A stretch of 64,000 bases of DNA, from contig NZ_CP150661.1 of assembly GCF_038024105.1 (NCBI RefSeq), positions 2,995,001 through 3,059,000 of the forward strand, written 5' to 3'. A program made the position numbers and the translations under genes. A model generated the notes under the pieces. That model was not told the origin of the DNA. It searched no databases and saw only the letters and a list, made by a program, of their open reading frames with translations. Shown here one piece after another: positions 27,333-36,793 of the stretch. Numbering within the stretch: the stretch's first letter is position 1; every line of letters starts with the position of its first letter. The DNA comes from Polaribacter butkevichii. Its GTDB lineage: Bacteria > Bacteroidota > Bacteroidia > Flavobacteriales > Flavobacteriaceae.

Positions 27333-29129
27333 ATGAAGAACATTAGAAACTTTTGCATTATCGCACATATAGATCATGGTAAAAGTACGTTGGCAGATAG
27401 GTTATTAGAATATACAGGCTCTGTAACAGATCGAGAAAAGAAAGATCAGTTATTAGATAATATGGATTTAGAACGCGAACGCGGAATTACCATAAAATCG
27501 CACGCCATTCAAATGGATTATATCTATAAAGGAGAAGAATATGTTTTAAATTTAATTGACACACCTGGTCACGTAGATTTTTCTTACGAAGTTTCTCGTT
27601 CTATAGCGGCCTGTGAGGGCGCTTTGTTAATTGTAGATGCAGCACAAAGTATACAAGCACAAACAATTTCTAACCTATATTTAGCCTTAGAGAATGATTT
27701 AGAAATTATTCCGGTGTTAAATAAAGTAGATTTACCTTCTGCAAACCCAGAAGAGGTAACAGATGATATTGTAGATTTATTAGGCTGCGACCCAGAAGAA
27801 GTAATTCATGCTAGTGGAAAAACAGGTTTTGGAGTCGAAAATATTTTAGCGGCCATTATAGATAGGATTCCTCCTCCAAAAGGAGATCCAGATGCACCGT
27901 TACAAGCCTTAATTTTCGATTCTGTTTACAATTCTTATAGAGGTATAGAAACTTATTTTAGAGTTTTAAACGGAGAAATAAAAAAAGGGCAACGTATTAA
28001 ATTCATGGCAACAGATAATGAGTATTTTGCCGATGAAGTAGGTACTTTAAAATTATCTCAGGTTGTAAAAAAATCTGTAAAAACAGGTGATGTAGGGTAT
28101 TTAATTACAGGAATAAAAACAGCAAAAGAAGTAAAAGTAGGAGATACAATTACAGATGCATTAAACCCTACAACAGAAATTATAGATGGTTTCGAAGATG
28201 TAAAACCAATGGTTTTTGCAGGAATTTATCCTGTAGATACAGAAGATTATGAAGAGTTGCGTTATTCTATGGAAAAACTGCAATTAAATGATGCTTCTTT
28301 GGTATTTGTACCAGAAAGTTCTGCCGCTTTAGGTTTTGGTTTTAGATGTGGTTTCTTAGGAATGTTGCACATGGAAATTATTCAAGAACGTTTAGAACGT
28401 GAGTTTAATATGACGGTAATTACAACGGTTCCCAACGTATCTTACCACGCGTATACCAAGAAAAACCCAACCGAAATTGTTTTATTAAACAATCCAACCG
28501 ATTTACCAGATCCATCAAGATTAGAAAAAGTAGAAGAGCCATATATTAAGGCAAGTATTATTACCAAGTCAGATTTTGTTGGTCAGGTAATGAGTTTGTG
28601 TATCGAAAAACGTGGCGAAATTGTAAATCAAACTTATTTAACAACCGAAAGAGTAGAATTAATTTTTGATATGCCTTTGGCAGAAATTGTTTTCGATTTT
28701 TACGATCGATTAAAAACAGTTTCTAAAGGATATGCTTCTTTCGATTATTCTCCAATAGGAATGAGAACTTCTAAATTGGTAAGAGTAGATATTTTATTAA
28801 ATGGCTCTCCAGTAGATGCACTTTCTGCACTTTTACACGCAGATAATGCCTATACAATTGGTAAGAAAATTGTAGAAAAATTAAAAGAATTAATACCAAG
28901 ACAACAGTTTGATATTCCTATTCAGGCAGCAATTGGAGCAAAAATTATTGCGCGTGAAACCACAAAAGCATTACGTAAAGATGTTACCGCAAAATGTTAT
29001 GGTGGAGATATTTCTAGAAAACGTAAACTTTTAGAAAAGCAGAAAAAAGGTAAGAAAAGAATGCGTCAGGTTGGTAATGTAGAAATTCCGCAAGAAGCAT
29101 TTATGGCGGTTTTAAAATTGAATGACTAA
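27333..29129 (+). CDS. lepA: Elongation factor 4 (LepA), back-translocase GTPase
   Basis: 598 aa from the ATG at 27333, the standard LepA length. It has G1 [10 protein letters not shown] near residue 10, [25 protein letters not shown]-like domains, and the LepA-specific C-terminus ([20 protein letters not shown]). It acts on ribosomes during elongation or initiation under stress. An upstream TTG would add 8 unconserved residues. Confidence 0.97.
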   Translation: MKNIRNFCIIAHIDHGKSTLADRLLEYTGSVTDREKKDQLLDNMDLERERGITIKSHAIQMDYIYKGEEYVLNLIDTPGHVDFSYEVSRSIAACEGALLIVDAAQSIQAQTISNLYLALENDLEIIPVLNKVDLPSANPEEVTDDIVDLLGCDPEEVIHASGKTGFGVENILAAIIDRIPPPKGDPDAPLQALIFDSVYNSYRGIETYFRVLNGEIKKGQRIKFMATDNEYFADEVGTLKLSQVVKKSVKTGDVGYLITGIKTAKEVKVGDTITDALNPTTEIIDGFEDVKPMVFAGIYPVDTEDYEELRYSMEKLQLNDASLVFVPESSAALGFGFRCGFLGMLHMEIIQERLEREFNMTVITTVPNVSYHAYTKKNPTEIVLLNNPTDLPDPSRLEKVEEPYIKASIITKSDFVGQVMSLCIEKRGEIVNQTYLTTERVELIFDMPLAEIVFDFYDRLKTVSKGYASFDYSPIGMRTSKLVRVDILLNGSPVDALSALLHADNAYTIGKKIVEKLKELIPRQQFDIPIQAAIGAKIIARETTKALRKDVTAKCYGGDISRKRKLLEKQKKGKKRMRQVGNVEIPQEAFMAVLKLND

Positions 29130-29167
29130 ATCTAGATTACTCGATTTTTAGAATTAAAAATCCGATT

Positions 29168-29198
29168 TGTCATTCCTGCGCAGGCAGGAATCCATAGA
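29168..29198. repeat. Family A palindrome
   Basis: TGTCATTCCTGCGCAGGCAG then GAATCCATAG: the cleanest family A copy, an imperfect palindrome ATTCCTGC...GCAGGAAT. It lies 38 nt after the lepA stop. Confidence 0.8.
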
Positions 29199-29231
29199 AT
29201 GTCAATTAATAGTAAAAAACTTACAGCATAG

Positions 29232-29265
29232 AAAAACCTTTTTGAGAAATCAAGAAGGTTTTTTT
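29232..29265 (+). terminator. Terminator after lepA
   Basis: AAAAACCTT...AAGGTTTTTTT: a 9-bp stem with a 15-nt loop and a T run, about 100 nt after the lepA stop. Confidence 0.65.
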
Positions 29266-29270
29266 ATTTG

Positions 29271-29372
29271 TAGCTATTTCCGGCTTTCACTACTCGCTTT
29301 TTTTATCCTAAAAAAGGAATAAAAAAGAGCTCAAACATGCCGTTCAATCCGGGCTATACTTTTTTGCTAGCT
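29271..29372 (+). repeat. Family D hairpin repeat, copy 3 (compensatory variant)
   Basis: Begins TAGCTATTTCCGGCTTTC and ends CAATCCGGGCTATAC...TTGCTAGC. Both outer arms carry CCGG where the other copies have CCTG and CAGG, so a T-A pair has become G-C and the pairing is kept. The inner stem is GCTTTTTTTATCC / GGAATAAAAAAGAGC. It lies in the convergent gap between lepA and the metallopeptidase gene. Confidence 0.8.
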
Positions 29373-29426
29373 TATTTTTTATCCTGCGAAAGCAGTACTC
29401 ATAAATCTACTTTTATAAGTTGAGTC

Positions 29427-29462
29427 AAAAAAAACACTTCCAAAATAAATCGAAAGTGTTTT
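29427..29462 (-). terminator. Terminator after the zinc metallopeptidase gene
   Basis: On the minus strand the stem is AAAACACTT / AAGTGTTTT followed by a run of eight T. It lies about 40 nt beyond the metallopeptidase stop. Confidence 0.7.
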
Positions 29463-29504
29463 GTAATATTTGTATCAGATAAAAGTTAAAAGCATTTGCC
29501 ATGC

Positions 29505-30203
29505 TTAATCTCTTCCTCCTAAAATTTGAAGTCCCCAATATAATAATGAAGCTAAAGAACCTAAAGCAGCTACTAAATATGTTCTTGCAGCCCATTTTAA
29601 GGCATCTGTTGCACCCGATAACTCTTCTCGGGTTACCATGTTCTTATTTTCTAACCAAGCCAATGCTCTGTTACTAGCATCATATTCTACAGGTAAGGTA
29701 ACAAAGCTAAAAAGAGTAGCAAAGCCCATAAAAATTAAACCAGCAATGGCAATATAAAAACCAATTCCGGTAGCTCCGGAAGCAGCCCCTAAAATTAACC
29801 CACCAATTACCAACCATTGCGAGTATTTAGAAGTAACACTTACAATTGGCACTAATTGAGATCGCATTGTTAAATAGCTATACGCTTGTGCATGTTGCAC
29901 TGCATGTCCGCATTCATGTGCTGCAACAGCAGCGGCAGCGGCATTTGTTTGGTTGTAAACAGCTTCACTTAAATTAACCGTTTTATCTGCAGGATTGTAG
30001 TGGTCTGTTAATCTACCCGGAGTAGAAATTACTTTTACATCAAAAATACCATTATCAGCAAGCATTTTTTGAGCAATTTCTGCACCGCTCATGCCGTTTC
30101 TAAGCTGAATTTTAGAGTATTTTTTAAATTTATTTTTTAAAGTATTACTAACTAGCCAGCTTACTAAAGCAATTGCACCAATTAAAATATAAAATCCTAT
30201 CAT
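29505..30203 (-). CDS. Membrane zinc metallopeptidase, YugP family
   Basis: A 232-aa protein with an N-terminal transmembrane helix (residues 2-18), the zincin motif AAHECGHAVQH near residue 93 (HExxH variant HECGH), and further hydrophobic segments near 125-165 and 210-228. The sequence NGMSGAEIAQKML is typical of the YugP/neutral zinc metallopeptidase family. It is probably an integral inner-membrane protease; its substrate is unknown. Confidence 0.92.
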   Translation of the reverse strand: MIGFYILIGAIALVSWLVSNTLKNKFKKYSKIQLRNGMSGAEIAQKMLADNGIFDVKVISTPGRLTDHYNPADKTVNLSEAVYNQTNAAAAAVAAHECGHAVQHAQAYSYLTMRSQLVPIVSVTSKYSQWLVIGGLILGAASGATGIGFYIAIAGLIFMGFATLFSFVTLPVEYDASNRALAWLENKNMVTREELSGATDALKWAARTYLVAALGSLASLLYWGLQILGGRD

Positions 30204-30298
30204 AATTTATATTGTTTAAAAATTGTTTTTCATTTTTGTTTGATAAATTTACAGCATAAAGTATTCCAATTTATTGTTTGGAGAATAAAAATGACAAA

Positions 30299-31345
30299 AT
30301 GACAACGAAACCAAATATATTACTTATTTATACAGGCGGAACTATCGGTATGATTAAAGATTATAAAACCAATGCTTTAAAGGCATTTGATTTTAGTCAG
30401 ATTGTAGATAAAATTCCAGAATTACAACAGTTAAACTGTAATATAACAAGTATTTCTTTTGATGAAGCGATAGATTCATCAAACATGAATATTGGGTACT
30501 ATAAAGATATTATAGAAATTATTGAAGAAAATTATACAAAATTCGAGGGTTTTGTGGTGTTAACAGGTTCTGATACAATGGCATATACATCATCAGCAAT
30601 TAGCTTTATGTTAGAAAACCTACAAAAACCTATTATTTTTACAGGTTCTCAATTGCCAATTGGCGATTTAAGAACAGATGCAAAAGAGAATTTAATAACT
30701 TCTATAGAAGTAGCTTGCGCCAATAAAAATGGAGTGCCTGTTATTTCTGAAGTTTGTTTGTATTTTGAATATAAATTATACAGAGCTAATAGAACAACCA
30801 AAATAAGCTCAGAACAGTTTGAGGCATTTACTTCTATGAATTTTCCTCCATTGGCAGAAAGTGGTGTGCATCTTAAGTTTAATGAACATTTAATTCATCA
30901 AACAAAAAATACAGAGCAACCTTTAGTTGTTAGAAAAGAATTGGTGGAAGAAGTTGTTATTTTAAAATTATTTCCAGGTATTTCTAAGTTAGTTATAGAA
31001 AGTATTTTAAATATACCCAATTTAAAAGGAATTGTATTAGAAACTTATGGTTCTGGAAATGCACCAAATTCTGATTATTTTATTGCTTTATTAAAAGAAG
31101 CAATTAATAAAGGAATTAAAATTGTAAACGTTACTCAATGTAAAAGTGGTAGGGTAATGATGGGACATTATGATACTAGTTTATTGTTAAAAGAAATGGG
31201 AGTTATCAATGGAAGAGATATCACAACAGAGTCTGCAATTGCCAAATTAATGTACCTTTTAAATAAAAACTTATCAAATGAGGCATTTAAAAAGTACTTC
31301 GAATCGTCTTTAAGGGGCGAATTAACTGATAAATATCATTTTTAA
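30299..31345 (+). CDS. ansA: L-asparaginase, type I (cytoplasmic)
   Basis: 348 aa from the ATG at 30299. It has the first catalytic Thr in YTGGTIGM near residue 13 and the second motif LTGSDTMAYTSSAISFML near 90, both characteristic of asparaginases. There is no signal peptide, which fits type I. It hydrolyses asparagine to aspartate and ammonia. A TTG seven codons upstream is a less likely start. A weak hairpin with a T run follows at 31361-31402. Confidence 0.93.
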   Translation: MTTKPNILLIYTGGTIGMIKDYKTNALKAFDFSQIVDKIPELQQLNCNITSISFDEAIDSSNMNIGYYKDIIEIIEENYTKFEGFVVLTGSDTMAYTSSAISFMLENLQKPIIFTGSQLPIGDLRTDAKENLITSIEVACANKNGVPVISEVCLYFEYKLYRANRTTKISSEQFEAFTSMNFPPLAESGVHLKFNEHLIHQTKNTEQPLVVRKELVEEVVILKLFPGISKLVIESILNIPNLKGIVLETYGSGNAPNSDYFIALLKEAINKGIKIVNVTQCKSGRVMMGHYDTSLLLKEMGVINGRDITTESAIAKLMYLLNKNLSNEAFKKYFESSLRGELTDKYHF

Positions 31346-31360
31346 ATAACTAATTCAGTT

Positions 31361-31402
31361 AAATCAACTTTCAAGAGATAAATAGATTGATTTTTTTTTT
31401 TT
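31361..31402 (+). terminator. Weak terminator candidate after ansA
   Basis: AAATCAA and TTGATTT can form a 7-bp stem with a long loop, followed by about 12 T. The weak A/T-only arms keep confidence low. Confidence 0.4.
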
Positions 31403-31557
31403 ATGCTCAATATTTTTTTGTTACTTGGCACTCTCAAAAGTATTGTAGAGAGAAATTCTTTCTAATTTATTTAGTTAAATTGTCTTTCATATTGTTTTTT
31501 TGAGATGAAAATTAATATCTTTAACCCGTTAACTATTAAAAATTAATTATAACAAAG

Positions 31558-32280
31558 ATGAAAAAAGTAGTAAATGTCCTATCCGTAACAGGATTTATGT
31601 TTTTTGGAGCTATTCAATCAACTTTCGCACAAGAAGCAGCTGAAGAATCACAAACTTTCCACCAGGAATTAAAACAACGTTTTATTGAAGGTGGCCCAGA
31701 ATTTATGGGAATTGTATTAGTAGCCTTAATTTTAGGTTTGGCAGTTGCAATTGAAAGAATTATTTATTTAAACATGGCAACAACCAATACTAAGAAATTA
31801 GTAGCAAGTGTAGATGATGCTTTAAGTTCTGGTGGTATAGAAGCTGCTAAAGAAGTTTGTAGAAACTCTAAAGGGCCAGTTGCATCTATCTTTTACCAAG
31901 GATTAGATAGAGTAGAAGAAGGAGTTGATGCTGCGGAAAAAGCTGTAGTTTCTTATGGTGGAGTACAAATGGGATTATTAGAGAAAAACATCTCTTGGTT
32001 ATCTTTGTTTATTGCATTAGCACCGATGCTTGGGTTTATGGGAACTGTAATTGGTATGATTGGAGCTTTTGATTCGATTCAAATTGCAAATGATATTTCT
32101 CCAGCGGTTGTAGCAGGTGGTATTAAAGTAGCCTTATTAACAACAGTATTTGGTTTAGTTGTAGCAATTATTTTACAAATTTTTTATAATTACATCGTTT
32201 CTAAAATCGATAGTATTGTAAATAACATGGAAGATGCATCTATTCAATTAATAGATTTATTAGTGAAATACAAAAAATAA
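31558..32280 (+). CDS. exbB: ExbB/TolQ/MotA-family proton channel protein
   Basis: A 240-aa protein. A leader-like N-terminal segment (about residues 5-25, ends FAQEA) is followed by three transmembrane helices: near 50-70 and, in the conserved MotA/TolQ domain, near 140-165 (LFIALAPMLGFMGTVIGMIGAF) and 180-210. It works with ExbD to power TonB-dependent uptake with the proton motive force. First gene of a four-gene operon with a 212-bp upstream region. The window's own TonB receptor is a possible client. Confidence 0.93.
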   Translation: MKKVVNVLSVTGFMFFGAIQSTFAQEAAEESQTFHQELKQRFIEGGPEFMGIVLVALILGLAVAIERIIYLNMATTNTKKLVASVDDALSSGGIEAAKEVCRNSKGPVASIFYQGLDRVEEGVDAAEKAVVSYGGVQMGLLEKNISWLSLFIALAPMLGFMGTVIGMIGAFDSIQIANDISPAVVAGGIKVALLTTVFGLVVAIILQIFYNYIVSKIDSIVNNMEDASIQLIDLLVKYKK

Positions 32281-32288
32281 GATATATT

Positions 32289-32744
32289 ATGAAAAATAAT
32301 TTATCAAAAATATTAAACATTTTTATAGCTGTAATAGCTGTAATTGGAGCCATTCTCTTCATTAGAATTTTTATGACTGGTGAGGATGATGTACAGGCGC
32401 TAAGTAGCTCTGTTGGAAGTATAGTTGGGTTTTCTACTATATTATTATATTTTGCTATTGGTGCAACTGTAATTCTTTCTTTAATTGGACTTTTTAGAAA
32501 TCCAGATAATTTAAAGAAAACTTTATTAGGTGTTGCCGTGTTAGGTGTTGTATTAGTGTTTGCTTACTTTTTAGCAGATAGTAATGCCGTATTAGATGCA
32601 CAAGGTAAAGTACTTGAAGGAGGTGATGCAGGAACATCAATAAACCAATGGGTTGGAACAGGTATCTGGTACAGCGTTTGTTTAGGGCTTGTAGCAAGTT
32701 TGTTCTTTGTATACGATTTAGTAAAAGGATTAATAAAATCATAA
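32289..32744 (+). CDS. Hypothetical membrane protein in the ExbB/ExbD operon
   Basis: A 151-aa protein with four predicted transmembrane segments (about residues 9-27, 47-68, 76-94 and 126-146) and a short hydrophilic loop before the last. It lies 8 bp after exbB and 4 bp before exbD. It occupies a position conserved in Bacteroidota exb operons (from family knowledge), so an accessory role in the ExbBD motor is plausible. No domain is recognised. Confidence 0.8.
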   Translation: MKNNLSKILNIFIAVIAVIGAILFIRIFMTGEDDVQALSSSVGSIVGFSTILLYFAIGATVILSLIGLFRNPDNLKKTLLGVAVLGVVLVFAYFLADSNAVLDAQGKVLEGGDAGTSINQWVGTGIWYSVCLGLVASLFFVYDLVKGLIKS

Positions 32745-32748
32745 TAAT

Positions 32749-33369
32749 ATGGCAAGAAGAGAGAATCCAGAAATTAATGCAGGTTCTATGGCAGATATTG
32801 CCTTCTTGCTGTTAATCTTTTTCTTAGTAACAACAACAATGAATGTTGATTCAGGAGTTTCTAAAAAACTATCTGAAAAACCACCAGCGGATTATGTGCC
32901 ACCTGTTATTAAAGAAAAAAACATTTTTGAGGTAAGCATTAATAGAAATAATGAGCTTTTAGTTGAAGGCGAAAGAATGGATATTAAAGACCTAAAAGAA
33001 GCTGCTATCGCTTTTATTGATAATGGTGGAGGTGAAGGTAAAGTTGAGAATGGTGTTGCTAGTGGACGTTGTAGCTATTGTAAAGGTGAAAGAAGTGAAT
33101 CTTCTTCAGATCACCCAAACAAAGCAATTATTTCGGTACAAAGTGATAGATTAACAGAATATGGAACGTATTTAACTGTTCAAGATCAATTGTTGAAGGC
33201 TTATGCTTCATTAAGAAATAGGTTAAGTATTGAAAAATACAAAATGCCTTTTTCTGAATTAGAAGAAGCTTATAAAGATGATAAGAATAACGAAAATTTG
33301 AAGAAAAAAGTGGAGTTTATCAAAACTAGTTATCCTCAAATTATTTCGGATCAAGAACCTACTAAATAA
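32749..33369 (+). CDS. exbD: ExbD/TolR-family protein with Cys-containing insert
   Basis: A 206-aa protein: one N-terminal transmembrane helix (about residues 13-35) with the essential Asp in GSMADIAFLLLIFFLVTT, then a periplasmic domain. Compared with simple ExbD proteins it has an extra segment near residues 96-125 holding RCSYCKGE, a CxxC pair, and a long helical C-terminus. I recall related CxYC inserts in other Bacteroidota ExbD proteins, so this is probably a lineage feature. It transduces proton flow together with ExbB. Confidence 0.9.
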   Translation: MARRENPEINAGSMADIAFLLLIFFLVTTTMNVDSGVSKKLSEKPPADYVPPVIKEKNIFEVSINRNNELLVEGERMDIKDLKEAAIAFIDNGGGEGKVENGVASGRCSYCKGERSESSSDHPNKAIISVQSDRLTEYGTYLTVQDQLLKAYASLRNRLSIEKYKMPFSELEEAYKDDKNNENLKKKVEFIKTSYPQIISDQEPTK

Positions 33370-33387
33370 TCTTTAAAATTTAACAGT

Positions 33388-33849
33388 ATGTCTAAATTTA
33401 GAAATAAGAAAAAAGAAGTACCAGCAGTAAATACATCAGCTTTACCTGATATCGTATTTATGTTGTTATTCTTTTTCATGGTAACTACTACCATGAGAGA
33501 AACTTCTTTACAAATTGATGCTCCAAGATTACCGTCGGCAACAGAAGTTAAAAAACTTGAACACAAAAGTTTAGTAACTACTATATACGTAGGTAAAGCA
33601 AAAGATGCTAAATACGGAACTAGTTTTAATAGAATTCAATTGAATGATAAAATAGGTTCTGCAGATGACGTTCCTGCTTTTATTATAAATGCAAGATCTA
33701 AGGTTTCTGAAGCAGAAGTACCATTTATGACGACTTCGATTAAAGCAGATAAAGAATCTAGTGTAGGTACAATTACGGATATTAGATTAAAACTAAGAGA
33801 CGTTAACGCTCTTAAAATTAGTTATTCTGCTTCTAAAAAAACAGAGTAA
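33388..33849 (+). CDS. exbD: ExbD/TolR-family protein, second copy
   Basis: A 153-aa protein with one N-terminal transmembrane helix (about residues 16-37) carrying the conserved Asp in ALPDIVFMLLFFFMVTT, and a short periplasmic domain. It is the second of two different ExbD proteins in the operon, a usual arrangement in Bacteroidota. Followed at once by a strong terminator. Confidence 0.93.
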   Translation: MSKFRNKKKEVPAVNTSALPDIVFMLLFFFMVTTTMRETSLQIDAPRLPSATEVKKLEHKSLVTTIYVGKAKDAKYGTSFNRIQLNDKIGSADDVPAFIINARSKVSEAEVPFMTTSIKADKESSVGTITDIRLKLRDVNALKISYSASKKTE

Positions 33850-33870
33850 TCTTTATAATATAATTGTAAT

Positions 33871-33907
33871 AAAAAAAGGATAATTCATTTGAATTATCCT
33901 TTTTTTA
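33871..33907 (+). terminator. Terminator of the ExbB/ExbD operon
   Basis: AAAAAGGATAATTC-attt-GAATTATCCTTTTT with a T run, 21 nt after the stop codon. Confidence 0.9.
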
Positions 33908-33978
33908 TGTTTTTTTTTTTTGAGTAAAACAGTTCTACTAATGAAATATTGTATCTTTAGACTACGTTAATTTTGTAT

Positions 33979-34656
33979 ATGAAAACAGCTATTACCTCCT
34001 TTTTATTATTGATGAATGTTATGGTGTCTTTTGCTCAGAAAGATTCTTTAGAACTAGGAAATAGATATGCAGACGATCAAATTTATGTAGCTGTTTCTTA
34101 TGCTCAGTTTTATGATCAACCAACTGTAATTTCTAAAAGTAATTTTTCGTATGGGCTTTCTGTAGGGTTTATCAAGGATATAATATTAAATAAGCAAGGA
34201 AATATATCTATCGCAGCCGGAGTTGGCTATGGTTTTGATTTTTTCAATCATAAATTAAAGATTCAAAAAATTAATAATGAAATTGTTTTTAGTCAAGATA
34301 ATACTATTAGTTCAAATTTATTTAAGTCGCATAACTTAGAGTTTCCTTTAGAGTTTAGATGGAGAACTTCTACAGCTAATAAATATAGCTTTTGGAGAAT
34401 TTATGGTGGCGTAAAATTTGCTTACAATCTATCGAATAAATTTCAGTTTGATGACGATACTCAAACTACTTTTAAGTATTCTAATATCTCTAATTATAAT
34501 AATTTGCAGTATGGTTTAACCTTATCTGCAGGGTATGATGAGTTTAATATCAATATTTATTATGGATTAACACCTATTTTTAATAATAGTGTTATAAATG
34601 GCGAAGTGATAAATACAAAGATTTTAAAATTTGGACTGATTTTCTATATTTTATAA
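33979..34656 (+). CDS. Hypothetical outer-membrane beta-barrel-like protein
   Basis: A 225-aa protein with a signal peptide (TAITSFLLLMNVMVSFAQ) followed by alternating hydrophobic/aromatic strands such as IYVAVSYAQFYDQP, SYGLSVGFIKDI and FNINIYYGLTPIF. It ends in Tyr-Ile-Leu, compatible with a small barrel of the PorT/outer-membrane-channel type. I cannot assign a family. The ATG at 33979 starts the signal peptide; a TTG two codons upstream is unlikely. Its end overlaps the convergent gene by 6 bp. Confidence 0.75.
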   Translation: MKTAITSFLLLMNVMVSFAQKDSLELGNRYADDQIYVAVSYAQFYDQPTVISKSNFSYGLSVGFIKDIILNKQGNISIAAGVGYGFDFFNHKLKIQKINNEIVFSQDNTISSNLFKSHNLEFPLEFRWRTSTANKYSFWRIYGGVKFAYNLSNKFQFDDDTQTTFKYSNISNYNNLQYGLTLSAGYDEFNINIYYGLTPIFNNSVINGEVINTKILKFGLIFYIL

Positions 34657-35250
34657 AAAATAGAAAACGATTATTGGAGATAGAAATCCTAATACAAACC
34701 CTAAATAAACTTCTTTTTGTGTATGTGCTTTTAAATGCAAACGTGCACTAGCAACTATACCTGAGAGTAGTATTGAGCAAATAATTAGGATTATTAAATT
34801 CTGCTGATAGATTAGGCTTAAAATAAAAAAGAACCCTGTAGTGATGCCTAATGATGTTAAATGGATACTTGTTTTTATCTTAAAGGCGAATAAGATATAG
34901 ATAAAAAGTAATCCTAAAGTTGTGGCATAAAAAAGGATTCCCAAATCTATTAAATTATGTATTCCGTATAGGGTATTACCCAATAGATAGAACAGAACAA
35001 TCATCATAGCGATAGGAACTTTTCTTTCTTGAATACTTTCTGCTTTAAAAGATTTAATGAGCTTAAATCTCTTAAAAAGGATAAGAACAAGTAAAGGTAT
35101 TATGTATGTTGTTAAAAATATTAAACCTAAAACCGTAAACTTTTGCGAACTATTAAAGTTATTTTGTATAAAAATAAAATATAAGAATATGCCAATTGTT
35201 GGTACAACAATTGGGTGTAACATTACGGATATAAATTTATAAAACTTCAC
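34651..35250 (-). CDS. Polytopic membrane protein, possibly PAP2-like
   Basis: A 199-aa protein with about six transmembrane segments. The C-terminal ASARLHLKAHTQKEVYLGFV resembles the end of PAP2 phosphatases (SR...H...D...G), but the second histidine motif is incomplete, so activity is uncertain. It starts at GTG, sharing one base with the rpoN stop (TAGTG), so translation is coupled to rpoN. The functional relation to sigma-54 is unclear. The arrangement may be only operon economy. Confidence 0.75.
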   Translation of the reverse strand: MKFYKFISVMLHPIVVPTIGIFLYFIFIQNNFNSSQKFTVLGLIFLTTYIIPLLVLILFKRFKLIKSFKAESIQERKVPIAMMIVLFYLLGNTLYGIHNLIDLGILFYATTLGLLFIYILFAFKIKTSIHLTSLGITTGFFFILSLIYQQNLIILIICSILLSGIVASARLHLKAHTQKEVYLGFVLGFLSPIIVFYFL

Positions 35251-36707
35251 TAAATTTCTTTTCTTAAACGCGCCACAGGTAAATCTAACTGCTCTCTATA
35301 TTTAGCTACTGTTCTTCTTGCTATTGGATATCCTTTTTCTTTTAGAATGGCTGCTAGCTTTTCATCTGTTAAAGGTTTTTTCTTGTTCTCTTCTAAGATT
35401 ACAGTTTCTAAAATCTTCTTTATTTCTTTGGTAGAAACATCTTCTCCTTGATCATTTTTCATAGATTCAGAAAAGAATTCTTTAATTAGTTTTGTTCCGT
35501 AAGGAGTAGATACATATTTACTGTTTGCAACTCTAGACACGGTAGAAACATCCATGTTAATCTTATCTGCAATGTCTTTTAAAATCATTGGTTTTAACTT
35601 GCGTTCATCACCTGTTAAAAAATAATCGTATTGATAATGCATAATAGTATTCATGGTCACCAAAAGTGTTTGCTGACGTTGTTTTATAGCATCAATAAAC
35701 CACTTTGCGGAATCTAATTTTTGTTTGATAAAAAATACTGCGTCTTTTTGAGATTTACTTTTTACACTTGCTTCTTGGTATCCTTTTAGCATGTTGTTGT
35801 ATTCTCTAGAAATATGCAATTCTGGTGCATTTCTAGAGTTTAAAACCAAGTCTAATTCTCCATCAATAAGTTTAATAGAAAAATCAGGAACAATTTGTTC
35901 TGCAATTTTATTATTACCAGCGTAAGAACTACCAGGTTTAGGATTTAGTTTAGAAATTTCTTTATTTACTTCCTTTAATTCATCTTCAGAAATATTAAAT
36001 TTTTCTTGTAGTTTTTTGTAATGCTTTTTTACAAAATGATCAAAGGCAGATTCTAAAATGTCAATGGCTAAACTTCTTATTTTGTTTTTTTCTTTTCTTT
36101 TTAGTTGAATGATTAAACACTCTTTTAAATCTCTAGCTCCAACACCAATAGGATCTAAGGTGTGCACTACTTTTTTTAGGATAGATATAACTTTCTCTTC
36201 AGTAGTAAAAACATTTTCTGTAAACGCCAAATCATCTACTAAATCTAAAATATCTCTTCTTATATAACCGCTATCATCAATACTACCTACTAAAAATTCT
36301 GCAATAGCAAGTTCTTCTTCATTAAAACTATAAGTACTTAATTGATTTTTTAAAGATTGATGAAAGCTTGTCCCAGATGCATAAGGCACATTTTTTTCTT
36401 CATCATCTGCAGAATAATTGTTTGCTTGAGTTTTGTAATTAGGTATTTCATCATCGCTCAAATACTCATCAATATTGATGTCTTCTGCTTCAATTTTCTC
36501 ATTACCGGTATCATCAAACTCATTAGATAAATCATCATCTATAGCATCAGAATCATCTTTACCTGTGTCTAACGCAGGGTTTTCTTCAATTTCTTGCTTT
36601 AAGCGTTCTTCAAAAGCTTGCGTAGGCAATTGAATTAACTTCATCAACTGTATTTGTTGAGGAGATAATTTTTGTAAGAGTTTGTATTGTAAACTTTGTT
36701 TTAGCAT
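35250..36707 (-). CDS. rpoN: RNA polymerase sigma-54 factor
   Basis: A 485-aa protein with the RpoN plan. A Gln/Leu-rich activator region lies at the N-terminus (KLSPQQIQLMKLIQLPTQAFEERLKQEI), then an acidic linker (about residues 48-100), a core-binding domain, and the C-terminal RpoN box region (ARRTVAKYREQLDLPVARLRK). It directs transcription from -24/-12 promoters with enhancer-binding activators; none is encoded in this window. Confidence 0.96.
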   Translation of the reverse strand: MLKQSLQYKLLQKLSPQQIQLMKLIQLPTQAFEERLKQEIEENPALDTGKDDSDAIDDDLSNEFDDTGNEKIEAEDINIDEYLSDDEIPNYKTQANNYSADDEEKNVPYASGTSFHQSLKNQLSTYSFNEEELAIAEFLVGSIDDSGYIRRDILDLVDDLAFTENVFTTEEKVISILKKVVHTLDPIGVGARDLKECLIIQLKRKEKNKIRSLAIDILESAFDHFVKKHYKKLQEKFNISEDELKEVNKEISKLNPKPGSSYAGNNKIAEQIVPDFSIKLIDGELDLVLNSRNAPELHISREYNNMLKGYQEASVKSKSQKDAVFFIKQKLDSAKWFIDAIKQRQQTLLVTMNTIMHYQYDYFLTGDERKLKPMILKDIADKINMDVSTVSRVANSKYVSTPYGTKLIKEFFSESMKNDQGEDVSTKEIKKILETVILEENKKKPLTDEKLAAILKEKGYPIARRTVAKYREQLDLPVARLRKEI

Positions 36708-36739
36708 ATAGACAAATATATGAAATAGGTTAAAATAAA

Positions 36740-36768
36740 AAACGTCATTCTGTTAGGAATGACGTTTC
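36740..36768 (-). terminator. Terminator after asnS
   Basis: On the minus strand: AAACGTCATTC-ctaaca-GAATGACGTTT followed by T residues, 26 nt after the asnS stop. It separates asnS from rpoN. Confidence 0.85.
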
Positions 36769-36793
36769 ATATTATAAAATTTTAGTATTTCTT

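Noticed and set aside
31425..31431. TTGGCAC resembling a sigma-54 -24 element upstream of exbB
   Set aside because: The matching -12 element (TTGCA/T at the right spacing) is absent, so the site is probably chance despite the presence of rpoN.
32494..32755. Minus-strand open frames inside the ExbB/ExbD operon
   Set aside because: They are opposite a multi-helix membrane protein gene with good operon context and have no support of their own.
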